Shown one piece after another: positions 35,136-43,649 of a DNA stretch of 64,000 nucleotides; within the stretch, counting starts at the first letter, position 1; every line of letters begins with the position of its first letter. Made by a program: the position numbers and the translations under genes. The DNA comes from Alteribacter lacisalsi (GTDB taxonomy: Bacteria; Bacillota; Bacilli; Bacillales; Salisediminibacteriaceae). The notes beneath the pieces are model-generated. The model ran no database searches, was not told the DNA's origin, and saw nothing but the letters and a program-made list of their open reading frames with translations. The DNA is taken from NCBI RefSeq assembly GCF_003226345.1, contig NZ_PDOF01000003.1, positions 186,001 through 250,000 on the forward strand. The letters run 5' to 3'.

Positions 35136-35828
35136 ATGAACCAGTTTTTAGACGCCATCAGAGGCTATGACCTTACAACGAGAGTCTCGATCATAGACGG
35201 CTTTCTCGCAATCTTTTTAAGCTTTATTCTTGTTCTGATTATTACCCAGGTGTACAAAATGACCTATAAAGGGAAAAACTATTCCCAGTCATTTGTTCAT
35301 ACTGTCATTATTATGGGTGTCGTTGTTTCCATCATTATGATCGTCATCGGTAACAACATTGCTGTCGCCTTCGGTCTTGTGGGAGCATTCTCCATTATCC
35401 GCTTCCGGAGTGCCATGAGCGATCCGAAAGACATCGCCTTTATCTTTTTCGGAATGGCAGCCGGTATTGCCTGCGGCCTCGGGTTTTATATTCTCGCCGT
35501 TACCTTTACCCTGACATTATCTGTCCTTATTTATCTGCTGTACATCATGGATTACGGTAAGCAGGAAGGCAAGCCCCGGACGCTTAAAATTACGGTTCCC
35601 GAAAACATTCAGTATGAGGGACTGTTTGATGACATTTTTGAAGACTACATTCTTGAGCATCAGCTGAAACGGGTGCAGACCACCAACCTCGGTACGATGA
35701 TTCAGCTGGAATACGATGTGGTCACAAAAGAAGGGATCAGTGACAAGGAACTGATCGACGCGATCCGCGAACGTAACGCCAACCTTAACATATCGCTTAA
35801 CTACGCACCGTCTACACCAACATATTAA
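35136..35828 (+). CDS. DUF4956 membrane protein
   Basis: 230 residues. Three to four membrane segments in the first 140 residues (SIIDGFLAIFLSFILVLIIT, VIIMGVVVSIIMIVI, IAFIFFGMAAGIACGLGFYI), with FGLVGAFSIIRFRSAMSDPK between them, which is the hallmark of this family; a cytoplasmic C-terminal domain of about 85 residues follows. DUF4956 proteins sit next to VTC proteins in many genomes and may form a membrane partner or channel for them. Function is not proven. GGGAG precedes the ATG by about 7 bases. Confidence 0.85.
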   Translation: MNQFLDAIRGYDLTTRVSIIDGFLAIFLSFILVLIITQVYKMTYKGKNYSQSFVHTVIIMGVVVSIIMIVIGNNIAVAFGLVGAFSIIRFRSAMSDPKDIAFIFFGMAAGIACGLGFYILAVTFTLTLSVLIYLLYIMDYGKQEGKPRTLKITVPENIQYEGLFDDIFEDYILEHQLKRVQTTNLGTMIQLEYDVVTKEGISDKELIDAIRERNANLNISLNYAPSTPTY

Positions 35829-35837
35829 ATCATCCAT

Positions 35838-35866
35838 AAGGCTGATCCCCAGGGTCAGCCTTTTTT
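35838..35866 (+). terminator. Terminator after the DUF4956 gene
   Basis: AAGGCTGA and TCAGCCTT pair around a short GC loop and are followed by TTTTTT. Confidence 0.88.
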
Positions 35867-35950
35867 GTATGCTTAAAAGCGGAACTTTTTTTACTGATCT
35901 TGTAACGCAACGGCATTTAGTGAGTTATAAAGGTGAAAGGGGGATAAGCG

Positions 35951-36444
35951 TTGGACTTCGAAGACATCTACCGCAGATACTTTAAGGAAGTTTATTTGTA
36001 TATCAGATCATTGCGTCACGATGAGAGTACAGCTGAGGAAGTGACACAGGAAGCTTTTTTAAAGCATTAGAATCCATCGAAACATTCGATGGTTCAAAGG
36101 ATATCCGAGCCTGGCTCTTTGCGATTGCCCGGAATACATACTTCTCCCATTACAAAAAAAAGAAAAGGCAAATCGATTCAGCTGCCGGTGATGAACAGAG
36201 TATTGGTGTTCAATTGGTGAACCACCTGATGAATGAAGAGGATGCCTTTACTGTACATCAGTTTCTTCATGTGATGAAAGAACCCTATAAAGAGGTTTTT
36301 TCACTCCGCACCTTTGGTGAACTGCCTTTTGAAAAGATAGGAAAACTATTTGGAAAAAGCAGCGGGTGGGCCAGGGTAACCTTCTACAGGGCAAGAAAAC
36401 AGATTATCGAATATATGGAGGAGATCGACAATGAAAAAGATTAA
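35951..36444 (+). pseudogene. ECF sigma factor, broken or joined by -1 frameshifting
   Basis: A TTG start gives DFEDIYRRYFKEVYLYIRSL and EEVTQEAFL in one frame, which then stops four codons later. Region 2 continues in the -1 frame as KALESIETFDGSKDIRAWLF and runs to the region 4 helix-turn-helix (LPFEKIGKLFGKSSGWARVT) and stop at 36444. The two frames meet at T-TTT-TTA (36055-36061), read in zero frame as gcT TTT TTA. A -1 slip there would give exactly TQEAFLKALES, the normal family sequence. The simple alternative is loss of one T from a seven-T run. A zinc-finger anti-sigma gene overlaps its end. Promoter targets are unknown. Confidence 0.75.
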
Positions 36445-37087
36445 ATGCACCATCATTCGGGATGTACTGCCTCTCTATAATGACAACGTAATCAGCCGGG
36501 ATACAAAGGAAATGGTAGAGGAGCATCTGGAGAATTGCCAGGCATGCCAGAGGGAATATGAGTCTATGAAACAGGAGCTTCGGCTGCCACTGGAAAATAA
36601 AGACTCCCTTTTTATGTAAATCAGCAGAAAGTGGCGGAGAAAAAAATGGATGCTGTCGATCACCTCAGCTTTTTTGACCGTCATTATCCTCACAGCAGCA
36701 TTCTGGTTTGTCTTTTACTACGAAACCGGTATTCCTTATTCTGATGAGTTAATGACGGTGGAATGGGAGAATAATGAGCTCGTTTCCCGGTATTCAGGCG
36801 AAAGCTACGCCAGTGTTCACGAGACTCACCCTATGTCGCTTGAAGTTGACGGGGAACAAAAGAATGTGAGTTTTATTTATTACACAAAGACGGCAGCCGA
36901 TTCACCTTCAAGAAATCTGCTAAACAGCGAAAATCGGCTCATTGGTGAGGAATACATTTTTCCTTTTGCTGATAGCGGTATAGTCGAAGCCGTGTATTAT
37001 GCCGAATTCAACACTGAAGATATCACTGCCGGCAAAGATACCTGGGAAGACGTTATGGAGCGTGGGGAATTAATCTGGAAGAGATAA
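36431..37087 (+). pseudogene. Zinc-finger anti-sigma factor, interrupted by an in-frame stop
   Basis: The N-terminal part (36431-36619) is a zf-HC2 anti-sigma domain: IRDVLPLYNDNVISRDTKEM and EEHLENCQACQREY, with the H-x3-C-x2-C zinc site. A TAA at 36617-36619 ends it, yet the same frame reopens with a basic stretch and the membrane helix SAFLTVIILTAAFWFVFYYE, then an outer domain to 37087. In relatives these are one protein: cytoplasmic sigma-binding finger, helix, external sensor. So either the gene is disabled or two separate peptides are made (an ATG at 36650 could restart). It overlaps the sigma gene by 14 bases. Confidence 0.68.
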
Positions 37088-37097
37088 AAGAGTCAAC

Positions 37098-37132
37098 AAA
37101 AACAGGTGCCGCAGCCGCAGCACCTGTTTTTT
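37098..37132. terminator. Bidirectional terminator between convergent genes
   Basis: AAAAACAGGTGC and GCACCTGTTTTTT form a near-perfect stem usable from both sides. Confidence 0.88.
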
Positions 37133-37150
37133 ATAGAGAAGGATCAGATT

Positions 37151-38248
37151 TTATCCTTTCAGCAGGCCTTTAAACCATTTGAGTGGAGGCTTGTTCGAGA
37201 TCCTGTGGAGTTTTTTCTGCTGATACACCACCGGGGAAAGCTGCTCCTGAAGCTTGGTGACTCTGCGGTCTGTATCTTTTTTCGCACGATCCTGCTGCTT
37301 TTTTAATGCATTCAATTCTGTGCGCAGCTGCACGGCGGCAGTTTTCTGCTCTTCCTCGTTTTGCCGAAATTCAGCAAGTGCTGTTCGCAAACGCTCATTT
37401 TCTTCTTTCAGCGCGCTCACTTCCTGATTCAATTTGTGAATTCCGTCAATTTCATCCCCGCCATCTTCCGCCAATACACTAAATTTCCTGCTTACGGCTG
37501 AATCGACGAGTTCCATAATATGTCGATCCCGTTCCGCCGCTGTCTCCGGACCGAAAAAGGAGCGGAGAATCTCCTGCTTTTTGACAGGGTCGGTTATAAC
37601 ATCGTCTTCGCTTTTCGGCTTGAATCTTGTAGAGGTATTCTGGCCATGTATAATCACAATATAGTTCCGGTTGCTGTTTAAAAGCTCCCAGTTAAAACTG
37701 GAAATGTCCCTGTGAGATTTCGTTTCGAATCTTTTACCTGCAAGAAAATCGCTGCTTTTGTACACCTGGGTGTAAAACGGTGGTGATGGAAAGTGAACAT
37801 AGGCAAGCTGATTGTTCCCTTCATCATAAAGATATCCGTCCTGATTGAGAATCATTTCCGTGTCTTCGCGAATGTCCTTTTTATGAAGTTCATCAACGAC
37901 ATCAGCATGATACATGTCATCCGAATCAATCCGGGCAAACAGCACGTATTCACACTCCGCCACCATACGGTCCATCAGCGGATCGATTTCCTTTCCGCTT
38001 ACAAAAACAACATTATCGGGGATATCATATTTCTCGAGTTCATCGTTTATAATGGCTTCAGAACGTTTATCATACGCCACCAGAGCAGTGAAGTTCTGGT
38101 TCGTCTGGTTTTTCAGGCTTCTGAGTGTAAATCTGTTAAAGATGGAAAGCCGGTTGGCAATCCATTCTCTGGACAGCCGCTCGTCTCCGCCGAAAGCCCA
38201 GGCATTCAGGGGAATTCTGATGATCACTCTTCTCGATGCTAGACTCAT
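37151..38248 (-). CDS. Rhamnosyltransferase-like GT2 protein with C-terminal coiled coil
   Basis: 365 residues. Residues about 1-225 resemble the putative rhamnosyltransferase family: IIRIPLNAWAFGG at the start, FNRFTLRSLKNQTNQNFTAL, and the metal/nucleotide motif ARIDSDDMYH. Residues about 265-335 form a Glu/Gln/Lys-rich coiled coil (LNQEVSALKEENERLRTALA), and the end is basic (NKPPLKWFKGLLKG), perhaps for membrane contact. It should act in the cytoplasm on a surface glycan. It is one of three glycan enzymes in the window with coiled coils. Not coupled to neighbours; a terminator follows. Confidence 0.72.
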   Translation of the reverse strand: MSLASRRVIIRIPLNAWAFGGDERLSREWIANRLSIFNRFTLRSLKNQTNQNFTALVAYDKRSEAIINDELEKYDIPDNVVFVSGKEIDPLMDRMVAECEYVLFARIDSDDMYHADVVDELHKKDIREDTEMILNQDGYLYDEGNNQLAYVHFPSPPFYTQVYKSSDFLAGKRFETKSHRDISSFNWELLNSNRNYIVIIHGQNTSTRFKPKSEDDVITDPVKKQEILRSFFGPETAAERDRHIMELVDSAVSRKFSVLAEDGGDEIDGIHKLNQEVSALKEENERLRTALAEFRQNEEEQKTAAVQLRTELNALKKQQDRAKKDTDRRVTKLQEQLSPVVYQQKKLHRISNKPPLKWFKGLLKG

Positions 38249-38401
38249 AATAATCCTCTCCTTCGGGTTCTGTATATTTTTATACTGGTTCGTTTTTTGC
38301 GTTAATTAATTTTAAGAATGCTAATTTAATAGAAAGCTTTGGCTTCAATTCGGGTGTATTCCTTTATCACTCACAACTTAAACATGATAATACTGTCAAA
38401 A

Positions 38402-38450
38402 CAAAACAGATCTCCGCAATTCACTTAGAATAACGGAAATCTGCCTTTTT
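38402..38450 (-). terminator. Terminator of the SGNH-like gene
   Basis: CAGATTTCCG and CGGAGATCTG pair on the minus strand with one mismatch and a loop of about 18 bases, followed by TTTTGTTTTG. Confidence 0.65.
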
Positions 38451-38461
38451 GTCATCCGGCC

Positions 38462-39352
38462 CTATTCATTTTCCCCAGTCAGCCAGGCTAGAACGTACTC
38501 ACTCCAGGCATCATGACCTGCCTGGGATGGAAGTACCCCTTCAAGGTAGTCCTGAAGTTCTTCGCTTTCAACTGACGGCCAGTTTTCCCAGTGATTCAGA
38601 TATACATGACTGCTTTCATCTGCGTAGTCACCAAATGGGACAATCTGATTGGCAATATAATTCGGTGCCTGATACATACCGCGGGGCTGCGACGGCATGA
38701 GCGCGATCACAGCTTCGGGATTCTCTCCGATTACAGCATCGAGCATCCGCTCGAGATTATAAATCGTATCTTCAATGAACCAGTCTCCGTTGTCGTTCCA
38801 GATAAACGGTTCAATCAGAAAGATATCTGCTCCTGAAGCAGCAGCTTCTTCGTGCAATCCTTCCGCAGCAACCTGGGAACTGGACATGTTACCGTGTGAA
38901 TGGACACTCACTTCAAACAAACCTTCACCGTAATGGTCAGCGAGCCCGTCCTGAAGCAGTTCCGGCCAGGGAGTAACCCCTGTTTCATCGTAGTCCGACA
39001 AAGCTCTTGAGCCGAACGCCAGAATGCTGACCGGCCTTTCTTCCTCAATTGCCTCAGCGACCTGTGATTCAAACAGGGAAGGAACACTTTCCGGAACATC
39101 AGCCAATTCAGTAAGGTCATATGCTGTTTCCTCTTCTGCCTCATTCTGTCCATCTTGACCGGCTGTATCTTCATCGCCGGTTTCCTGATTCTCCTCTGAA
39201 GCGGAGCTGTCCGAAGCTTCTGTTTCGCCGCCCGACAAACGCTCATGAGCATCTGCAGCGATGGCAGATAGGCGGTTATCATACTGCCATTTTCCTGCCA
39301 GGACACTGATAATGGCTACTAATACTATTAAACTGACAACCCTACGTTTCAT
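38462..39352 (-). CDS. Membrane-anchored SGNH/GDSL hydrolase-like protein
   Basis: 296 residues. An N-terminal anchor (VVSLIVLVAIISVLAG) is followed by an acidic linker (about 40-80) and an SGNH-type domain (about 95-292). Block I reads ILAFGSRALSD, so the usual Gly-Asp-Ser is replaced by Gly-Ser-Arg. SHGNMSSS may supply block II, FIWNDNGDWF block III and SQAGHDAWSEYV the final His of block V. Similar proteins occur in exopolysaccharide clusters and may remove acyl groups from glycans; whether this one is active is open because of the altered first block. Acts outside the membrane. Confidence 0.68.
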   Translation of the reverse strand: MKRRVVSLIVLVAIISVLAGKWQYDNRLSAIAADAHERLSGGETEASDSSASEENQETGDEDTAGQDGQNEAEEETAYDLTELADVPESVPSLFESQVAEAIEEERPVSILAFGSRALSDYDETGVTPWPELLQDGLADHYGEGLFEVSVHSHGNMSSSQVAAEGLHEEAAASGADIFLIEPFIWNDNGDWFIEDTIYNLERMLDAVIGENPEAVIALMPSQPRGMYQAPNYIANQIVPFGDYADESSHVYLNHWENWPSVESEELQDYLEGVLPSQAGHDAWSEYVLAWLTGENE

Positions 39353-39458
39353 CTCAATAAACCCCTTACCTTTTCTATCTGTGACAATGTGCCTCTAATT
39401 ATACAATGACAGACTACGAGTTTCAGCAAAAAATGGGAATATTTGCGGGTTTTCTTTC

Positions 39459-39608
39459 TTATTTTTTCAAATTGTAGGGAATGACCACCTTTTCAACCAG
39501 AATCAAAAACGCTTCTGCGCTTTCGTTAAATTCCAGTTCCCCCTTCGGTGTCTGCACGCTCTTTTTGTAAAGATTGTTTTTTACGCTGCAGGCGGACGCT
39601 TTCAGCAA
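39459..39608 (-). pseudogene. Short unexplained ORF, possible gene remnant
   Basis: A TTG-started frame of 49 codons ending TPKGELEFNESAEAFLILVE and then KVVIPYNLKK. The composition and amphipathic pattern look protein-like, but there is no ribosome binding site and the frame is closed by a stop just upstream. It may be the tail of a decayed gene. No family was recognised. Confidence 0.25.
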
Positions 39609-39733
39609 CCCATCGCTTCAGCCTCATAATTAAGTTTACGAAAAGCAGCAATTTATTCCAAAACAGCTCAGCTTTACTATTATATTTACGCCATTGTACG
39701 CCAGGAGAAGGATGCCGATAAACATGGCATACA

Positions 39734-39766
39734 AAGGCCCCGGCATTATGGCATTGCCGAGGCTTC
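39734..39766 (-). terminator. Terminator of the CWB2/amidohydrolase gene
   Basis: GCCTCGGCA and TGCCGGGGC pair on the minus strand, followed by CTTTGT; it starts a few bases after the stop codon. Confidence 0.6.
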
Positions 39767-39770
39767 ATTC

Positions 39771-41462
39771 TTATTCGTCAGCCGGACTCCAAGGGAAGGC
39801 CGGATCTTCTGTTTCAAGATAACTGATCATGCCGTATAGGCCGTTCACATAAGCTTCAAGGTTTGTATCCGGGGAACGGAGACTGCGGTTAAACTTCAGC
39901 TGCATCGCCTCCACGCCTAGCTGATTAAAGCTGTAGTTGGCAATCCGTTCCGGAGCCGAGGCATTAAAATGATAGTTTTCGTAAACATTGAAGATCCCAA
40001 GTTCACGGTAGGCGTTCATAAGAGCGGCCGGGCGATGGGCACTCACAAGTTCCCCATCATTTGTACCGATATCCATGGCAAACGGCCAGGAGGCAGCAGC
40101 TCCGTGAATATCCAGGACAAGATCGATTTCATACTGATCGATTACACGTTCAAGTTCTTCTTTAAACGGCACAGGATCATAATGATTTGGATCCTGTGTT
40201 TTCTTCGTCGTGTAAAGCACGTGGGCACCGGTATACTCCTGAAGGGAGAGTGTGATGGCACCTGTATAGAACTCCTGGCTTTTTGGATTGCCGTCACGAA
40301 TTGTCCTCGTTGTGTGCGGCGCCGTGATTAAAACACGGGCGTTTTCCCGTCCTTCCTGAAAAGTGAAGGGCTCTTCGGCGTCCACATCCCCGTGGTAGTT
40401 ATTCTGAGCAAACGGCGCTTCATAAGCATCGGTTTTCTCAAGCAGTGTGCCGTCCTCTGCATCAGCAATCAGGACATCGAGAGGATGCACGTACTCATGT
40501 GCTTCTGCTAAATCCACTTTTACTTCAGTTGAAAGGGCAGATTCGCCGCCAAGCAGGGCAGACGTATCGATTCGGTTGTTTACCACATATCTGATAACCG
40601 ATTCACGGGCGCGGTCTGAGGACGTGAGCAGCATGACCGTTTCATTTTTTGCCGCCAAAACTGAGCCGGTCAGGGCGTCAGCGAAATCCGTACCAGTGGC
40701 AATGTACGCATGGTTACCAGGTACGGCAAGCTGTTCGGCGATTGCAGCTGCAGTCTCATATCTGTTTTCACCGCTGATCCTTACCGGTGACGGAAGCTGT
40801 GCTTCGACCTCTTCGTCAATCACAGCAGATCCGCCAATGACTGTTGTCTGAACGAATCCCCGCTCCTCGATAAACGTTTCTGTTACGTCGGGCAGGTAGT
40901 TCTCACTGGTCAATAAAATCGGCACACCGTGATTGGCCGCCACCGGAGCTGCCGCAAGGGCGTCCGGATAATTACGCCCGCTCGCTACAAAGGCATCATC
41001 GGCCTGGGAAAGCTCATTCGCAATCAGCACCGACGTTTCGTAGCGGTTTTCTCCGCCGATCCGGTCCACTGTCAGACCAAGAGCCAGAAGGGTTTCCTCC
41101 ACGTCGGGAGATACGGCGTTTTCGCCTCCGAGTATAACAGCTTGCCCGGCCTGAAGCCGTTCAATTTCATTAAGGGTTTCACCAGATAATCCTGCGGTTC
41201 TGGATAGAAGAATCGGAGCATTATACTTGTGGGCAAGCGGCGTTCCGGAGAGCGCATCGGGAAAATCGTTTCCACGAGCGATAAAAACAACATCACTGCC
41301 TCCTTCCCAGCCGGCTTTTGAAATTTTCACTGCAGTTTCATACCGGTTTTCTCCATAAATCCGTTCAACATCTTCATCTGCCTGGACGGAAGTCGATGAA
41401 AGTACAAAAAATGCGGTAACTGACGCTGCCGCAAGTGCCAATATCTTTTTAATTTTCCCCAT
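39771..41462 (-). CDS. Secreted CWB2 protein with N-formylglutamate amidohydrolase-like domain
   Basis: 563 residues. Signal peptide (about 1-28), three CWB2 repeats (about 33-325, beginning RIYGENRYETAV, RIGGENRYETSV and RISGENRYETAA), then a C-terminal domain (about 360-560). That domain reads VLITAPHTTRTIRDGNPKSQ with a following EFYTGA, and LVLDIHGAAASWPFAMDIGT, which fits the zinc-binding His/Glu pattern of N-formylglutamate amidohydrolases and related carboxypeptidase-fold enzymes. Being wall-bound, the substrate is more likely an outer amide (peptide, gamma-glutamyl chain or wall peptide) than formylglutamate. AAGGAG abuts the ATG with no spacer, which is odd; no better start was seen. 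Confidence 0.75.
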   Translation of the reverse strand: MGKIKKILALAAASVTAFFVLSSTSVQADEDVERIYGENRYETAVKISKAGWEGGSDVVFIARGNDFPDALSGTPLAHKYNAPILLSRTAGLSGETLNEIERLQAGQAVILGGENAVSPDVEETLLALGLTVDRIGGENRYETSVLIANELSQADDAFVASGRNYPDALAAAPVAANHGVPILLTSENYLPDVTETFIEERGFVQTTVIGGSAVIDEEVEAQLPSPVRISGENRYETAAAIAEQLAVPGNHAYIATGTDFADALTGSVLAAKNETVMLLTSSDRARESVIRYVVNNRIDTSALLGGESALSTEVKVDLAEAHEYVHPLDVLIADAEDGTLLEKTDAYEAPFAQNNYHGDVDAEEPFTFQEGRENARVLITAPHTTRTIRDGNPKSQEFYTGAITLSLQEYTGAHVLYTTKKTQDPNHYDPVPFKEELERVIDQYEIDLVLDIHGAAASWPFAMDIGTNDGELVSAHRPAALMNAYRELGIFNVYENYHFNASAPERIANYSFNQLGVEAMQLKFNRSLRSPDTNLEAYVNGLYGMISYLETEDPAFPWSPADE

Positions 41463-41864
41463 CTCCTTTTTGAATATTCTTACTTTTAGAGCCGTAATCC
41501 TTTCAGGTGTTGTATGTAGTCTATGAAAATAATCAATACGATTTCGACATTTATTATGTAGGCAGAATGCAAGACTCTCTGTAAAAGGATAAGCGAAAAC
41601 TCACACTGTTTCAATATTTTTCATGAATCGACACAAACTGCATCTACCGGCATGTGATGGATAAAAGGCCATAAAATCCCACCGTTACTGGGATTGCTCC
41701 GCTCAGTTCTTTAGAAGGAACGAAGTTCTTTTTCAAGAACGTGCTTTTTTTACTATATAAGATACGTGACGTTTGCATCGATCTTTGAAACATCTGTAAC
41801 ATTATCAAATTATGTAGAATTTTACGATATAATGTGGTTTAGGAAAAAATAAAGGAGGGAAAAT
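41463..41864. other. Divergent control region
   Basis: Between the amidohydrolase-like (minus) and amidase (plus) genes. Holds a GTTCTT/AAGAAC hairpin with a T-run near 41725-41751, which may be an attenuator or an orphan terminator, and a TATAAT at 41828-41833. Confidence 0.4.
41828..41833 (+). promoter_or_regulatory. Probable -10 box of the amidase gene
   Basis: A perfect TATAAT 31 bases before the ATG at 41865, without a clear sigma-A -35. The overlapping TACGATAT weakly resembles a sigma-D -10, of interest because wall amidases are often in the motility regulon. Confidence 0.4.
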
Positions 41865-43634
41865 ATGAAGGTTCATACGAACATTAAAGCTTTTCTAGTC
41901 TTCACCGTTACGCTACTCTTTTCATTCACTCTCTACACCGAACCAGCAGACGCTGCTGATCTCGAGTTCGATCGGATTTCAGGCGACAACCGAATCGGGA
42001 CAGCAATTCAAATATCTCAGAAAGGCTGGCCGAATGGCCTGTCTAATGGTGATAATACCGTTATTATCGCACGGTCCGATCACCCTGCAGACGCCCTTGC
42101 CAGTGCAAGTCTTGCCGGCAAAATGAATGCGCCTATTTTACTTACATCCCAGAACAGTTTACATGCTGACCTGACGGACGAACTGAACCGTCTGAATGCA
42201 TCAAAAGCATACATACTCGGAGGAACAGACGCAATCAGCAGCAATGTGAGTCAGAGCCTGCAGAATCTCGGACTCTCGGTTGAACGGGTTGAAGGAAGCA
42301 ATCGTTATGAAACTGCAAAAGCGATTAACGAAGCAGCAAACCTGTCGACCAGCAGCCATGCCCTTCTCGTAAACGGCCAGACAATTGCCGATGCCCTTTC
42401 AGCTTCCGGTATTGCCGCTGTGAATGAAATGCCGATTTACCTCACTGGATCTGAATCATTAGCAATCACGCTCCCTTCAGAGGTTGAGACCGTCACGATG
42501 ATCGGCGGGGAAACGGTGTTAAGCGAAGGGATTGAGAATGAGCTCAACGCTCTTGGAATTGAGACTAACCGCATCGCAGGAGACAACCGTTACGAGACAA
42601 ACATACAGGCAATTCAGAGTTTTGATTTTGCCAGTGATGAATCCATTATGGTAAGAGGAACGACTGTAAGCAGCCAGGGAGAAGATTATCCTGATGCTGT
42701 TGCAGCCGGCGGTCTTGCCGGACAACTGGGAAGCCCTGTCGTCCTTACCCACCCTGAACAGGCACGTACGGATGTGAGAAACTTCCTTCTTTCGCAGAGC
42801 GGACTCACCTATGTTCTCGGCGGGACGACCGCGATTTCCGAAACTGTCCTTCAGCACCTGAACCAGGATTTTGATGAAAATGCGGTAACCGATGCTTATG
42901 TTAACGCCAAATCCGGACTGAATATCAGAAGTACACCGGGCGGTTCCGTTGTCGGCACTCTTTCAAGGGGAACCATGGTTGAAATCCACGAGTTTGACGG
43001 CGACTGGGCTAAGATTTCTTATAATGGCGGCTACGCCTATGCCCATGCTTTCTATTTAAATATTACAGGTGACAACTACCTTCTTGCCGGCCATACAATT
43101 GTAGTGGATCCAGGTCACGGGGGCCATGACGGTGGAGCATCCGCAAACGGCCTTACCGAGAAAAACGTTGTTCTCGATGTGAGTCTCCTTGTTTACGATC
43201 AATTGCTTCAGTCTGGTGCAAACGTGGTCATGACAAGAAGTACCGATGTGTTTGTGAGTCTGGCAGGACGTGTAGAAATTGCTGAAAATGCCAATGCCGA
43301 TTCATTTGTGAGTGTCCATGCGAATGCAGCCGGGAGTGAAGCAGCCCATGGGATTGAAACCTTCCACTGGGGACAGCACGCTAGCGAAGAAAGCAAGGCT
43401 CTTGCAGAAGCGATTCAGGACCGCCTGATCTATGATACAGAGGCAAACGACCGCGGTGCCAAAGAAGGGAATTTCCACGTAATCCGCGAGAACACAATGC
43501 CGGCCGTACTTGTGGAAATCGGGTTCCTGACAAATCCGGCGGAAGCGAACCTGCTTCGCACTCATGCCTATCAGTCAGAGATCGCGAATTCTATTTATCA
43601 GGGTATCGTAGACTTTCACCGTACACTTCAATAG
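41865..43634 (+). CDS. Secreted N-acetylmuramoyl-L-alanine amidase with CWB2 repeats and SH3 domain
   Basis: 589 residues. Signal peptide (1 to about 30), three CWB2 repeats (about 36-340), a bacterial SH3 domain (about 343-400: VNAKSGLNIRSTPGGSVVG) and an Amidase_3 domain (about 408-589). Zinc ligands and the catalytic Glu are visible: His in VVDPGHGGHDGG near 413, Glu in GLTEKNVVLDV, His in FVSVHANA, Glu in VLVEIGFLTN. It cleaves the bond between MurNAc and L-Ala in peptidoglycan, as LytC does for cell separation and wall turnover; LytC also has three CWB2 repeats in front of Amidase_3, but no SH3 domain between. AAAGGAGGG precedes the ATG. Confidence 0.93.
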   Translation: MKVHTNIKAFLVFTVTLLFSFTLYTEPADAADLEFDRISGDNRIGTAIQISQKGWPNGLSNGDNTVIIARSDHPADALASASLAGKMNAPILLTSQNSLHADLTDELNRLNASKAYILGGTDAISSNVSQSLQNLGLSVERVEGSNRYETAKAINEAANLSTSSHALLVNGQTIADALSASGIAAVNEMPIYLTGSESLAITLPSEVETVTMIGGETVLSEGIENELNALGIETNRIAGDNRYETNIQAIQSFDFASDESIMVRGTTVSSQGEDYPDAVAAGGLAGQLGSPVVLTHPEQARTDVRNFLLSQSGLTYVLGGTTAISETVLQHLNQDFDENAVTDAYVNAKSGLNIRSTPGGSVVGTLSRGTMVEIHEFDGDWAKISYNGGYAYAHAFYLNITGDNYLLAGHTIVVDPGHGGHDGGASANGLTEKNVVLDVSLLVYDQLLQSGANVVMTRSTDVFVSLAGRVEIAENANADSFVSVHANAAGSEAAHGIETFHWGQHASEESKALAEAIQDRLIYDTEANDRGAKEGNFHVIRENTMPAVLVEIGFLTNPAEANLLRTHAYQSEIANSIYQGIVDFHRTLQ

Positions 43635-43649
43635 ATTCATAGTTTAAAT

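Larger units (their letters stand above)
39353..39770. other. Intergenic region with a possible gene remnant
   Basis: Contains the possible remnant at 39459-39608 and the terminator of the CWB2/amidohydrolase gene. Nothing else was recognised. Confidence 0.4.

Noticed and set aside
39526-39768. 80-codon minus-strand frame beginning at the terminator after the CWB2/amidohydrolase gene
   Set aside because: It starts inside the terminator hairpin and has an unlikely composition; the other frame at 39459-39608 looks more protein-like.
41700-41760. T-box leader or riboswitch
   Set aside because: There is a small GTTCTT/AAGAAC hairpin with a T-run, but the T-box core sequence is absent and no amino-acid gene follows.
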